A stretch of DNA of 64,000 bases from NCBI RefSeq assembly GCF_020164535.1, contig NZ_JAIQZC010000002.1:248001-312000 (forward strand), read 5' to 3'. This DNA is from Psychroflexus montanilacus. Its GTDB lineage: Bacteria > Bacteroidota > Bacteroidia > Flavobacteriales > Flavobacteriaceae. Both the position numbers and the translations under genes were made by a program. Position 1 is the first letter of the stretch, and the number at the start of each line of letters is the position of its first letter. The notes beneath the pieces are model-generated. The model did no database searches. It was not told the origin of the DNA and worked only from the letters and a program-made list of their open reading frames with translations. Shown piece by piece: positions 1-10,172 of this stretch.

Positions 1-35
1 GTTTATTAAGCTTATATTAAAGAAAACTCTTGATC

Positions 36-1100
36 ATGTATGATTTTATAATTATTGGTGCTGCACAGGCTGGACTTTCCATGGCGTATGAGCTAAAGCA
101 ACAAGGAAAAAATTATTTAGTCTTAGATAAAGAAGATGAAGTGGGTGCTTCTTGGCTTAAGCGTTGGGATTCATTAACACTATTTACACCCTCAGAATTT
201 AATAATTTGAAAGGGATGGATTTCCCCAGGCCAAAGGGTCATTACCCCGATAAATACGAAGTGGCAGAGTACTTTAAAGCTTACGTGGATACATTTAATA
301 TTCCTATTCGATTTAATACTCTGGTGACCGAAATCGAAGACAAAACCGATTACTTCCTCATAAAACATGAAGAAGGCTTCTACGAAGCTGAACAGGTCAT
401 TATCGCTACAGGGCCTTTTCATATTCCATACACCCCACCATTTCATACCAAAATAGAGTCTTCTATTTTTCAGATTCATAGCGATTATTACAAAAATCCA
501 AGTCAGCTGCAGGATGGAAAAGCAATGGTGGTTGGCGCTGGAGATTCTGGCTATCAAATTCTCGATGAAATTTCCAATACCAATCGGGAAGTCTATTTTT
601 CTGGGGATACAGATGTAAAAACTTTACCCCAGGAATTCCTGGGCAAAACCTTATGGTGGTGGTTTACCAAAACTGGATATCTAAGCTTCGGTAAAGATTC
701 CTGGCTGGGTAAAAAGATAAGTGAATCCAAACAGCCTGTTATTGGCGTGGATGTAAAAGGGATTCTAAATAAAGACAATGTAATTCCTGTTGGAAAAACG
801 GTGAATGCCTATCAAAGCACAATTGTCACTGAAAAAGCAAAATTGGCAGATGTCAAAAACATCATCTGGGCCACGGGCTACAGGCCAAAGTTTGACTGGA
901 TCCAAGGACTGGAACTTGACAAAAAAGGCTATCCGGTTCATCACCGTGGCGTGAGTAATGTGGATGGACTTTATTTTATTGGATTGCCTTGGTTGCACAC
1001 AAGAGCTTCAGCGACACTTGGAGGAATCAAAAAAGATGCAAATTATCTTAGTGAATACATCAAAAATAAAGTCGTTCATAAAGAGTCCATTTCGGTATAA
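36..1100 (+). CDS. FAD/NAD(P)-dependent monooxygenase-like oxidoreductase
   Basis: A 354-residue flavoprotein of the flavin-containing monooxygenase/CzcO-like group, expected to be a soluble FAD and NADPH enzyme. The N-terminus holds a Rossmann FAD site (IIIGAAQAG). A second dinucleotide site (VVGAGDSG) lies near residue 165, and the family motif WATGYRP is in the C-terminal third. An upstream TTG at 30 is in frame, but the ATG at 36 puts the FAD site at the usual distance from the start, so I use it. The gene stands alone, convergent with sucC, and ends at a bidirectional terminator. The substrate cannot be read from sequence; thioredoxin-reductase-like or putrescine/lysine monooxygenase-like roles are less likely because their signatures are missing. 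Confidence 0.85.
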   Translation: MYDFIIIGAAQAGLSMAYELKQQGKNYLVLDKEDEVGASWLKRWDSLTLFTPSEFNNLKGMDFPRPKGHYPDKYEVAEYFKAYVDTFNIPIRFNTLVTEIEDKTDYFLIKHEEGFYEAEQVIIATGPFHIPYTPPFHTKIESSIFQIHSDYYKNPSQLQDGKAMVVGAGDSGYQILDEISNTNREVYFSGDTDVKTLPQEFLGKTLWWWFTKTGYLSFGKDSWLGKKISESKQPVIGVDVKGILNKDNVIPVGKTVNAYQSTIVTEKAKLADVKNIIWATGYRPKFDWIQGLELDKKGYPVHHRGVSNVDGLYFIGLPWLHTRASATLGGIKKDANYLSEYIKNKVVHKESISV

Positions 1101-1105
1101 AAACT

Positions 1106-1135
1106 AAAAACCCTTCGGTATACCGAAGGGTTTTT
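1106..1135. terminator. Bidirectional intrinsic terminator
   Basis: A perfect palindrome, CCCTTCGGTA followed at once by TACCGAAGGG, is flanked by an A-run on the left and a T-run on the right. It can therefore end transcripts from both sides and sits between the convergent monooxygenase gene and sucC. Confidence 0.9.
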
Positions 1136-1159
1136 TGAGTATGTAAAGTATAACGCTTT

Positions 1160-2353
1160 TTAAGCTAAAACTTCCTGAACTTTATCAGCCGCTTCTTTAA
1201 ACTGAACTGCTGTTTTCACATCAATTCCAGCTTCTTTAATCAACTCTACTGCTTTTTCTGCATTGGTTCCCTGCAGCCTTACTATAATAGGCACGGTAAT
1301 CTGGTCTCCCATGTTTTTGTAAGCTTCAATGATACCTTCAGCAACACGGTCACATCTTACGATACCGCCAAAAATATTGATTAGAATCGCTTCTACTTTT
1401 TCATCCTTCAATATTAACTTGAATGCCTGTTCAACACGTTTTGCATCTGCAGTACCACCTACATCAAGAAAGTTAGCTGGTTCTCCACCAGCAAACTTGA
1501 TCAAGTCCATGGTTGCCATTGCTAGTCCGGCGCCATTAACCATACAACCTACGTTTCCATCTAGATTGACATAGCTAAGGCCAGCTTCTCTAGCTTCTAC
1601 TTCGGTAGGATCCTCTTCACGCGTATCACGCATGCTTTGGTAATCTTTATGTCTAAATAAAGCTGAATCATCTAAAGTTACTTTAGAATCTACAGCGATA
1701 ATTTTATCGTCACTTGTTTTAAGAACAGGGTTGATTTCGAATAAAGAGGAATCAGATCCTTCATATGCTTTATAAAGTGCAGTGACGAATTTTGTCATTT
1801 CTTTGAAAGCTTTTCCTTCAAGACCAAAATTGAAAGCAATTTTACGCGCCTGAAAAGGAAGAATTCCAGTTGCTGGATCTATTTCTTCAGTAAAAATGCG
1901 TTCTGGTGTTTTTTCTGCAACACTCTCTATATCCACACCACCTTCTGGTGAATACATAATCATATTTCTTCCAGTAGCTCTGTTAAGCAACACAGACATG
2001 TAGTATTCTTCTGGCTCATTGTCTCCTGGATAATAAACATCCTCTGTTACAAGAATCTGGTGTACTTCTTTACCTTCCTTGCTTGTTTGAGGAGTTACTA
2101 AATGCATTCCCAAAATGTCATCTGCAAGTTGCTCAACTTCTTTCAGGTTTTTGGCGAGTTTCACACCACCACCTTTTCCACGTCCACCAGCATGAATTTG
2201 CGCTTTGATCACGTGCCATCCAGTTCCGGTTTCTTCAGTAAGTTTTTTTGCAGCTTCTACAGCTTCTTTAGGCGTTTTTGCGAGGATTCCTTTTTGGATG
2301 CCAACGCCAAAACTACTTAGTATTTCTTTGCCTTGATATTCATGTAGATTCAT
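1160..2353 (-). CDS. sucC: Succinyl-CoA ligase (ADP-forming) beta subunit
   Basis: The 397-residue beta subunit of succinyl-CoA synthetase, which makes ATP or GTP from succinyl-CoA in the TCA cycle. It opens with the family signature MNLHEYQGKEIL. An ATP-grasp fold follows with the glycine-rich GGRGKGGG loop near residue 57, and a C-terminal CoA-ligase domain contains NIFGGIVRCD. Length matches the family. The alpha-subunit gene sucD is not beside it; the upstream neighbour is a divergent DUF3820 gene, so the two subunits are encoded apart. It has its own clear Bacteroidota-type promoter and shares a bidirectional terminator with the gene on the other strand. Confidence 0.97.
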   Translation of the reverse strand: MNLHEYQGKEILSSFGVGIQKGILAKTPKEAVEAAKKLTEETGTGWHVIKAQIHAGGRGKGGGVKLAKNLKEVEQLADDILGMHLVTPQTSKEGKEVHQILVTEDVYYPGDNEPEEYYMSVLLNRATGRNMIMYSPEGGVDIESVAEKTPERIFTEEIDPATGILPFQARKIAFNFGLEGKAFKEMTKFVTALYKAYEGSDSSLFEINPVLKTSDDKIIAVDSKVTLDDSALFRHKDYQSMRDTREEDPTEVEAREAGLSYVNLDGNVGCMVNGAGLAMATMDLIKFAGGEPANFLDVGGTADAKRVEQAFKLILKDEKVEAILINIFGGIVRCDRVAEGIIEAYKNMGDQITVPIIVRLQGTNAEKAVELIKEAGIDVKTAVQFKEAADKVQEVLA

Positions 2354-2383
2354 AATCAGGTTTTATGATATAAATTTGGTTCA

Positions 2384-2413
2384 CAAAAGTAATAATTTAA
2401 AGTTTGGCTACAA
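2384..2413 (-). promoter_or_regulatory. sucC promoter, Bacteroidota type
   Basis: Read on the minus strand, TTG (2413-2411), a 19-nt spacer, then TACTTTTG (2391-2384). This fits the Bacteroidota -33/-7 pattern exactly and leaves a leader of about 25 nt before the sucC ATG. Confidence 0.8.
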
Positions 2414-2477
2414 TAATTTAAAAAGGTTTCTTAGCATCCTAAGTAAAAGCTTGACTCATCCTCACAACAGAAAGTTA

Positions 2478-2705
2478 ATGAACTCAGAAACTCGGAAAAA
2501 AGCTCTTTTGGAATTGGCCAATGCAAAGATGCACTTTGGAAAATATAAGGGCTATTACCTTTCAGACATACCAGAGTATTACCTAATATGGTACAAGCGC
2601 AAAGGCTTCCCAGACAATAAACTAGGACAGCAAATGCAGGAAGTGCTGGAATTGAAAGAAAATGGTCTGGAATATATTTTGAGAAAAATAAGGGGTTCTA
2701 AATAA
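2478..2705 (+). CDS. DUF3820 family small protein
   Basis: A 75-residue cytosolic protein with the DUF3820 pattern: a conserved HFGKYKG segment, then L.DIPEYYL.WY and a C-terminal helix. The reading frame extends upstream to 2376, but those extra 34 codons look like leader sequence, and the ATG at 2478 begins just before the conserved domain. No catalytic function is established for the family. It is divergent from sucC, about 125 bp away, and lies just before pyrG. A TAAATTTG box at 2371-2378 could be its -7 element with a long leader. Confidence 0.75.
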   Translation: MNSETRKKALLELANAKMHFGKYKGYYLSDIPEYYLIWYKRKGFPDNKLGQQMQEVLELKENGLEYILRKIRGSK

Positions 2706-2748
2706 ATTATTTTTGAGTTGAATCTCTGCTAAAGCAAAAATTAAATGA

Positions 2749-4398
<1,650 letters not shown>

Positions 4399-4503
4399 CT
4401 AGGCGAGTTCCATAAATATTCTACGAATAAGCTTACTTAAATAAAATTAAATGTTGATTTTTGCACAGATTTTGTAAAAATCAATCACACAATAGTATAG
4501 TAA

Positions 4504-6435
4504 ATGGAAGAAAAAAAGACGTTTGATAAAAACTCTATCATAGGATTTACATTGGTGGCTCTCATCCTCATTTGGATGATGTACATGAATCCAACAGAAG
4601 ACATCGCTCCAGAAAAGGAGTCTACGGAAGAGGTAGAACCTACTAAAAAAACGGAACCTGAGACACCTGTAGCAGCAATTTCTCCAGAGCAGTCTAATGA
4701 AGAAGCGAGCGGAAGCATCCAGGACTCTATCAATGCTGTTTTGGCTAAAAGAGAGTACGGAGCATTTGCTTATTCAGCAATCAAAGAGTCTGATAATGAA
4801 GAGGCGTCTACTACTATTGAAAACGAAGTTTTAAAATTAGAGGTAAGCAAGAAAGGGGGACAAATCGTTGAGGCAAAACTTAAGCAACATGACACTTACA
4901 AAGGCGAGCCTGTCTATCTAATAAAAGATGGTAATGCGGACTTCAATATTTCTTTTGAAGCTAAAGATGGTAGAACATACAATACTCGTGATCTCTATTT
5001 TGAACCTAACCTATCTTCGGAAAACGGAAATCAGACCTTAAGCATGAGAGCTAAAGTCTCTGATGTTGAATTTCTTGAATTTTACTATGGTTTAGAACCA
5101 GATGACTACATGATGAATTTTGGGATACGTTCTCAGGGTTTAAATAATGTCATCTCTTCTGAAAATGCCAATCTTTCCTGGGAAGTTAAAGCCATTAGAA
5201 AAGCAAAAAGTATTTCTTATGAAAACAGATATACTGAAATCGTCTATCTTTATGAAGGCGATAAAGACGATTATACAGGGCAAGGAGATGAAGCGATTGA
5301 GGAAGATGAATTGATAGAATGGATTGCCTTTAAACAACACTTTTTCACTTCAGTTTTACTAACAGATAATCCTTTTTCTAAAGGAAAAATGACATCCAGA
5401 AAATTAGTTCAGGATGAGCAGGTAGATACCTTATTTACCAAAAACTTTCTTGCAGAAGTTCCCCTTCAACTTAAAAATGGAGAGTTTTCTGAAAGCATGA
5501 ACTGGTACCATGGACCTTCAGACTTTAAATTACTTAGCTCTTATGAGCGAAACCTGGATGAGATTGTCCCTCTAGGCTGGGGTCTTTTTGGATGGATCAA
5601 TAGATACATATTTATACCTTTCTTTGGCTTTTTAAGCAGTTCGCTTCCAAGTTATGGATTGGCTATTATAGTGATGACAATTGCAGTCAGAATTGTCCTC
5701 TCGCCTATTACTTACAAATCTTATTTGTCTCAGGCTAAGATGAAAGTTCTGAAACCGGAGATCAACGAGATCAACGAGAAGTACAAGGAGAATGCGATGA
5801 AAAAGCAGCAGGAGACTATGAAGCTGTACAGTAAAACAGGTGTGAGTCCGTTGGCGGGATGTATTCCGGCTCTTCTGCAGATACCCGTCTTTTATGCGCT
5901 ATTTCAGTTCTTCCCCAGTGCTTTCGATTTGCGACAGAAAGGATTTTTATGGGCAGATGACTTATCAAGTTATGATGTTATTTTTGAATGGGACACCTAT
6001 ATACCTTTAGTATCCTGGGCTTATGGTAATCATGTGAGTTTATTCCCAATTTTGGCATCGGTGGCTATATTTTTCTACACGCAAATGACTGCAGGCCAAA
6101 ATATGCAGCAAAGCTCACAACCAGGCATGCCCAATATGAAAATCATCATGTATTTTGCTCCATTGGTTATGCTTGTCTTCTTCAACAAGTATGCAAGTGG
6201 TTTATCACTGTATTATTTTATATCGAATTTAATCACGATAGGGATTATGCTCGTCATCAAACATGTGATTATCGATGATAAAAAGATATTAGCTAAAATT
6301 GAAGAGAAAAAGAAAAAGCCTAAAAAGAAAGGTAAGTTTGGTAAAAAGTTTCAGGAAATTATGGAGCAGGCTGCTGAGCAACAGAAAAAGAAACAAGGCG
6401 AAAAAGAAGAAAATAAAAAGCTTGGAAATAAATAA
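4504..6435 (+). CDS. yidC: Membrane protein insertase YidC
   Basis: A 643-residue inner-membrane insertase that helps Sec-delivered proteins enter and fold in the membrane. It has an N-terminal transmembrane anchor at about residues 12-28, an acidic linker, a large periplasmic P1 domain, and the conserved five-helix core starting near residue 365. The motif LAGCIPALLQIPVFYALF lies in the core. The C-terminal tail is strongly basic and lysine-rich, typical of Bacteroidota YidC and possibly ribosome-contacting. The gene ends at a strong terminator. ffh elsewhere in the window belongs to the same membrane-targeting route. Confidence 0.97.
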   Translation: MEEKKTFDKNSIIGFTLVALILIWMMYMNPTEDIAPEKESTEEVEPTKKTEPETPVAAISPEQSNEEASGSIQDSINAVLAKREYGAFAYSAIKESDNEEASTTIENEVLKLEVSKKGGQIVEAKLKQHDTYKGEPVYLIKDGNADFNISFEAKDGRTYNTRDLYFEPNLSSENGNQTLSMRAKVSDVEFLEFYYGLEPDDYMMNFGIRSQGLNNVISSENANLSWEVKAIRKAKSISYENRYTEIVYLYEGDKDDYTGQGDEAIEEDELIEWIAFKQHFFTSVLLTDNPFSKGKMTSRKLVQDEQVDTLFTKNFLAEVPLQLKNGEFSESMNWYHGPSDFKLLSSYERNLDEIVPLGWGLFGWINRYIFIPFFGFLSSSLPSYGLAIIVMTIAVRIVLSPITYKSYLSQAKMKVLKPEINEINEKYKENAMKKQQETMKLYSKTGVSPLAGCIPALLQIPVFYALFQFFPSAFDLRQKGFLWADDLSSYDVIFEWDTYIPLVSWAYGNHVSLFPILASVAIFFYTQMTAGQNMQQSSQPGMPNMKIIMYFAPLVMLVFFNKYASGLSLYYFISNLITIGIMLVIKHVIIDDKKILAKIEEKKKKPKKKGKFGKKFQEIMEQAAEQQKKKQGEKEENKKLGNK

Positions 6436-6470
6436 AAAGGATAAGAAATAAATTCTATCTAGATAATAAT

Positions 6471-6500
6471 AAAAAAGGAGTCCGAATTGGACTCCTTTTT
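6471..6500. terminator. Bidirectional intrinsic terminator
   Basis: AAAAAGGAGTCC, a GAATT loop, then GGACTCCTTTTT. The A-run before and T-run after the stem let it serve yidC (plus) and the fasciclin lipoprotein gene (minus). Confidence 0.9.
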
Positions 6501-6521
6501 ATTTTATTATAGAAAATTAAA

Positions 6522-7850
6522 TTATTCGTTAATCGTAACATCACCTCTCATGGCACCATGAACAGTGCACACATAATCTGCTATTTCATTAGCCAATTCT
6601 GATGTGAGAGTAAAATCAAATTGTTGACCATCTGTAACAAAGTTCACATCTCCATCATTTTCAAATGAACCCTCATTACTTTGACTCAGCAAGGCATCAC
6701 CAGAAGTATTTCTCAATTCGAATGGGTGAGCATTTGCACCTGTCACTGTTAATGTGTAACGAGTTCCCACAGTAAGACTCCATGTACTATTGTTTTCATT
6801 AAGAGCAGTAACTTCTTCATTTCCATTGATCTCACTCACAAAATAAGCTGACGCAGCATCATTTTCAACTGTCATTGCAACGGTATTAGTAGTTGGTGGA
6901 TCCAAACCTAAGTCTGGAAGAATAACACTACTTACCACATGTATGACTCCGTTACTGGCTTGCACATCTGTTACTTCAATTTGAATTGTTCTTCCATTTT
7001 GATCTGTAATTGTTGTTCCATTCAACTCAAACGTTTCTCCTATGGTTTCTACAGTACCATCCTCGAGATCACTAGAAGTAATATTGGCACCCGCAATAAC
7101 GTGAGTATTCAAAACAGACGTCAATGTTTCTCCATCGATACCAGCTAAATCTTCTATATCAAGTTCAGATAATAATGAAGCAAAAGCATCATTGGTTGGA
7201 GCAAAAACTGTGAAAGGTGCTGGATCTTCAGAGGAACTAAGTAGCTCAACATAATTCTGTTCCTGCTGATCGTCCCTGGTTAAGGCTTGCAACAAAGTCT
7301 CAAAGGAAGGATCTACGGTGGCGAAAGTGGTCACATCTGGCAAAGTAATCACTTGATCCACTACATGCACAACACCATTAGAAGCAAAGTTATCCGGACC
7401 TGTAACAGTAGCATTCCCATTGAGTGTTATACTAGCTCCAACATTGACATACAAACTTAAATTATTCTCTGCTCCAGATCCAGTTTCTGTCGCAAGCGTA
7501 TTTAAATAAGAAGTTTGTAAATTTGAAGATTCGGCAGCACTTTCTACTACGTGGTTGAGCAGTATATTTTCAACCTCAGCATCGGTCAAACCTGAAGTAT
7601 CAATATTACCAAATGCTTCATCTGTAGGAGCAAATATGGTAAAGGTTCCAGAATTGAGTGCTGCATCCAAACCGGTATCGGTTAGCAATTGCTCAAGTAT
7701 GGTATGCTCAGTACTTTCTTGAATAATTTCAAAGGTGGTAGGTTCATTATTAATCGGTTCACCAGCGTTATCATCATTATAACAGCCGGTTAAATTGACC
7801 GTAAAGAGGGTCAATAAAATAAAAGTTGTAAAATAATTTTTCATTTTCAT
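6522..7850 (-). CDS. Lipoprotein with two fasciclin (FAS1) domains and a C-terminal cupredoxin-like domain
   Basis: A 442-residue exported lipoprotein: hydrophobic signal, then lipobox LTGC with Cys23. Two FAS1 domains follow at roughly residues 38-170 and 174-313; each has the TIFAPTDEAF or TVFAPTNDAF signature and ends in NGV(V/I)HVV. The last 120 residues look like a blue-copper fold. A histidine in NAHPFEL (His375) and Cys428, His431 and Met434 in YVCTVHGAMRG are placed as type I copper ligands. FAS1 domains usually mediate adhesion. The copper domain would add electron transfer or copper handling at the cell surface, which is an inference. Two in-frame ATGs (7850, 7844) are possible starts. 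Confidence 0.85.
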   Translation of the reverse strand: MKMKNYFTTFILLTLFTVNLTGCYNDDNAGEPINNEPTTFEIIQESTEHTILEQLLTDTGLDAALNSGTFTIFAPTDEAFGNIDTSGLTDAEVENILLNHVVESAAESSNLQTSYLNTLATETGSGAENNLSLYVNVGASITLNGNATVTGPDNFASNGVVHVVDQVITLPDVTTFATVDPSFETLLQALTRDDQQEQNYVELLSSSEDPAPFTVFAPTNDAFASLLSELDIEDLAGIDGETLTSVLNTHVIAGANITSSDLEDGTVETIGETFELNGTTITDQNGRTIQIEVTDVQASNGVIHVVSSVILPDLGLDPPTTNTVAMTVENDAASAYFVSEINGNEEVTALNENNSTWSLTVGTRYTLTVTGANAHPFELRNTSGDALLSQSNEGSFENDGDVNFVTDGQQFDFTLTSELANEIADYVCTVHGAMRGDVTINE

Positions 7851-7977
7851 AGCATTTTTTATTCGAAGTTAGCAACTTAGGTCATATATTTTGTTTATTA
7901 AAGGTTAAAAACTATTAAACAAAATAAAAGTATACCATAGCTTTAACAGGAGTGCACGTTGTCTTTGATTGTTTTTG

Positions 7978-7985
7978 TAATTTTG
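7978..7985 (+). promoter_or_regulatory. mnmA -7 element
   Basis: TAATTTTG fits TAnnTTTG and lies 18 nt before the ATG at 8004. A TTG at 7959-7961 gives a rather short 16-nt spacer. Its position argues that the longer upstream reading frame is leader, not protein. Confidence 0.6.
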
Positions 7986-8003
7986 CAGATCAATATTTTG
8001 AAT

Positions 8004-9197
8004 ATGAAAAGAGTTGTAGTAGGACTTAGTGGAGGAGTAGATTCTAGCGTTGCAGCTTACTTATGTCAACAGCAAGGCTATGATGTGATTGGTCTTTTTA
8101 TGAAGAACTGGCACGACGATTCTGTCACCATCAGTGATGAATGTCCCTGGCTAGAAGACAGTAATGATGCGATGCTTGTGGCAGAAAAATTAGGTATTCC
8201 CTTTCAAACAGTTGATTTAAGCAAGCAGTATAAAGAACGTATTGTAGACTATATGTTTGCAGAATATGAAAAAGGAAGAACGCCAAATCCAGATGTGCTC
8301 TGTAATAGAGAAATCAAATTTGATGTCTTTATGGACATTGCTACTTCACTTGGTGCTGACTATGTGGCGACTGGACATTACTGCAGAAAAGACAGCATTG
8401 AAAAAGACGGCAAAACCTATTACAGATTGTTAGCGGGAAAAGATCAAAATAAAGATCAATCCTATTTTTTATGTCAGGTCTCTCAACAACAATTAGCCAA
8501 AACACTTTTTCCTGTAGGGGAACTTCAAAAATCTGAAGTGAGACAAATCGCTAAAGAGCAAAATTTGATTACTGCAGAAAAGAAAGATTCACAAGGACTC
8601 TGTTTTATCGGTAAAGTAAAACTACCCGATTTCCTTCAGCAAAAACTACAACCCAAGCAAGGTCAAGTCATTGAAATAGATTCCTCACATGAAGTGTTTT
8701 CAAGTATAAATGAAACGCAGTCAAATTCAGAATTGATTGCTCAACTCAAAAAGGACAGTAGGAAACTTGACTTAAAACCTGAATTTGGAAAAGTACTCGG
8801 CACCCACGACGGCGCTCATTTTTTTACCAAAGGTCAGCGTAAAGGTTTAGCTATAGGCGGGACCAAAGAGCCTCTATTTGTGATTGATACCGATGTGGAA
8901 AACAATATTTTGTATACGGGCCAGGGTAAAAATCATCCGGGACTTCACAAAAAAGGACTGTGGGTAAATAACGATGAAGTACACTGGGTAAGACCAGATT
9001 TAACTTTAAAGGTTGGTGAAACTATGGAGGTAAAAGCCAGAATTCGATACAGACAACCTTTGGAGAATGCTAAGTTATATCAAATGGAAAATGAACTCTA
9101 CGTCATTTTTGAAAACGAACAAACCGCCATTTCAGAAGGTCAATTTGTAGCCTGGTATCACGATGATGAACTCATCGGCTCTGGTGTAATCGCTTAA
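8004..9197 (+). CDS. mnmA: tRNA 2-thiouridine(34) synthase MnmA
   Basis: A 397-residue tRNA-specific thiouridylase that puts sulfur on the wobble uridine of Lys, Glu and Gln tRNAs. It starts [18 protein letters not shown] with the PP-loop ATPase motif at residues 9-15. The two conserved cysteines are Cys100 (VLCNREIKF) and Cys200 (GLCFIGK), the pair that forms the persulfide and disulfide. The ORF is open up to 7959, but those codons contain the promoter and the ATG at 8004 matches the family start. The protein is somewhat long, with an extra charged stretch between about residues 225 and 265. A nitronate monooxygenase-like gene follows after 9 bp. Confidence 0.96.
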   Translation: MKRVVVGLSGGVDSSVAAYLCQQQGYDVIGLFMKNWHDDSVTISDECPWLEDSNDAMLVAEKLGIPFQTVDLSKQYKERIVDYMFAEYEKGRTPNPDVLCNREIKFDVFMDIATSLGADYVATGHYCRKDSIEKDGKTYYRLLAGKDQNKDQSYFLCQVSQQQLAKTLFPVGELQKSEVRQIAKEQNLITAEKKDSQGLCFIGKVKLPDFLQQKLQPKQGQVIEIDSSHEVFSSINETQSNSELIAQLKKDSRKLDLKPEFGKVLGTHDGAHFFTKGQRKGLAIGGTKEPLFVIDTDVENNILYTGQGKNHPGLHKKGLWVNNDEVHWVRPDLTLKVGETMEVKARIRYRQPLENAKLYQMENELYVIFENEQTAISEGQFVAWYHDDELIGSGVIA

Positions 9198-9206
9198 AAA
9201 AAATTC

Positions 9207-10157
9207 ATGTCACAAAATAAAATCACCAAATTATTCAATATACAATATCCAATCATCCAGGCAGGAATGATATGGGCGAGCGGATGGAAATTGGCAAGTG
9301 AAGTCAGCGAAGCTGGTGGTCTTGGCATCATAGGTGCTGGTTCTATGTATCCAGATATCTTGCGAGAGCACATTCAGAAGTGTAAAAAGGCTACCTCGAA
9401 ACCTTTTGCAGTGAATGTGCCTATGCTTTATCCAGATCTGGACAAAATCATGGAAATCATCATTGAAGAGGAAGTACCTATAGTTTTTACTTCAGCCGGA
9501 AACCCAAAAACGTGGACGTCTCACTTAAAATCCAAAGGCATCAAAGTTGTTCATGTGGTAAGCAGTGTCAAATTTGCTTTAAAATCTGAGGAAGCAGGGG
9601 TCGATGCCGTTGTAGCCGAAGGTTTTGAAGCAGGAGGGCACAATGGTCGCGAAGAAACCACCACGTTTACACTTATCCCTATGGTAAAAAAAGAACTTAC
9701 TATCCCACTCATCGCAGCCGGAGGCATTGCTTCGGGTGCTGGAATCTTAGCGGCAATGGTACTTGGTGCAGATGCTGTGCAAATTGGAACACGATTTGTC
9801 GCAAGTGAGGAAGCTTCTTCGCATATCAATTTCAAAAATGAGGTTGTAAGAGCACAAGAAGGAGACACCAAGCTCACACTTAAAGAACTGGCACCGGTGC
9901 GAATGCTGAAAAATAAATTCTACCAGGATATAGAAAGTCTATACGCCAAGTCTCCAACTAAAGAAGAGTTACAGGAACTGCTTGGCAGAGCACGCGCCAA
10001 AAAAGGCATGTTTGAAGGTGACCTTGATGAAGGAGAATTGGAAATTGGGCAGATATCTGGACTCATCAAAGATATTTTACCTGCTAGAAAAATTATGGAA
10101 ACTCTTCTTGCTGAATTTAATGCTGCACAAATTGAAGCTTCAACGCTGAAATTTTAA
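9207..10157 (+). CDS. NAD(P)H-dependent flavin oxidoreductase / nitronate monooxygenase family
   Basis: A 316-residue FMN-binding TIM-barrel enzyme of the 2-nitropropane dioxygenase/FabK group. Evidence includes the start ITKLFNIQYPIIQAGM, the segment EGFEAGGHNGRE with the usual phosphate and flavin-contacting glycines and catalytic-type histidine, and PLIAAGGIASG followed by LGADAVQIGTRFVAS. The family covers nitronate monooxygenases and enoyl-ACP reductase II; sequence alone does not separate them. It follows mnmA after 9 bp and is likely co-transcribed. It is convergent with the LysM gene across 15 bp with no obvious terminator. Confidence 0.85.
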   Translation: MSQNKITKLFNIQYPIIQAGMIWASGWKLASEVSEAGGLGIIGAGSMYPDILREHIQKCKKATSKPFAVNVPMLYPDLDKIMEIIIEEEVPIVFTSAGNPKTWTSHLKSKGIKVVHVVSSVKFALKSEEAGVDAVVAEGFEAGGHNGREETTTFTLIPMVKKELTIPLIAAGGIASGAGILAAMVLGADAVQIGTRFVASEEASSHINFKNEVVRAQEGDTKLTLKELAPVRMLKNKFYQDIESLYAKSPTKEELQELLGRARAKKGMFEGDLDEGELEIGQISGLIKDILPARKIMETLLAEFNAAQIEASTLKF

Positions 10158-10172
10158 AGCCTTCAGTTCGTA

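Noticed and set aside
1160-2353. sucC as part of a sucCD operon
   Set aside because: No sucD reading frame is next to it on either side; it has its own promoter and terminator.
8530-8790. Possible frameshift or insertion in mnmA because of an extra charged stretch
   Set aside because: The frame stays open and the motifs before and after are intact; longer MnmA proteins are common in Bacteroidota.
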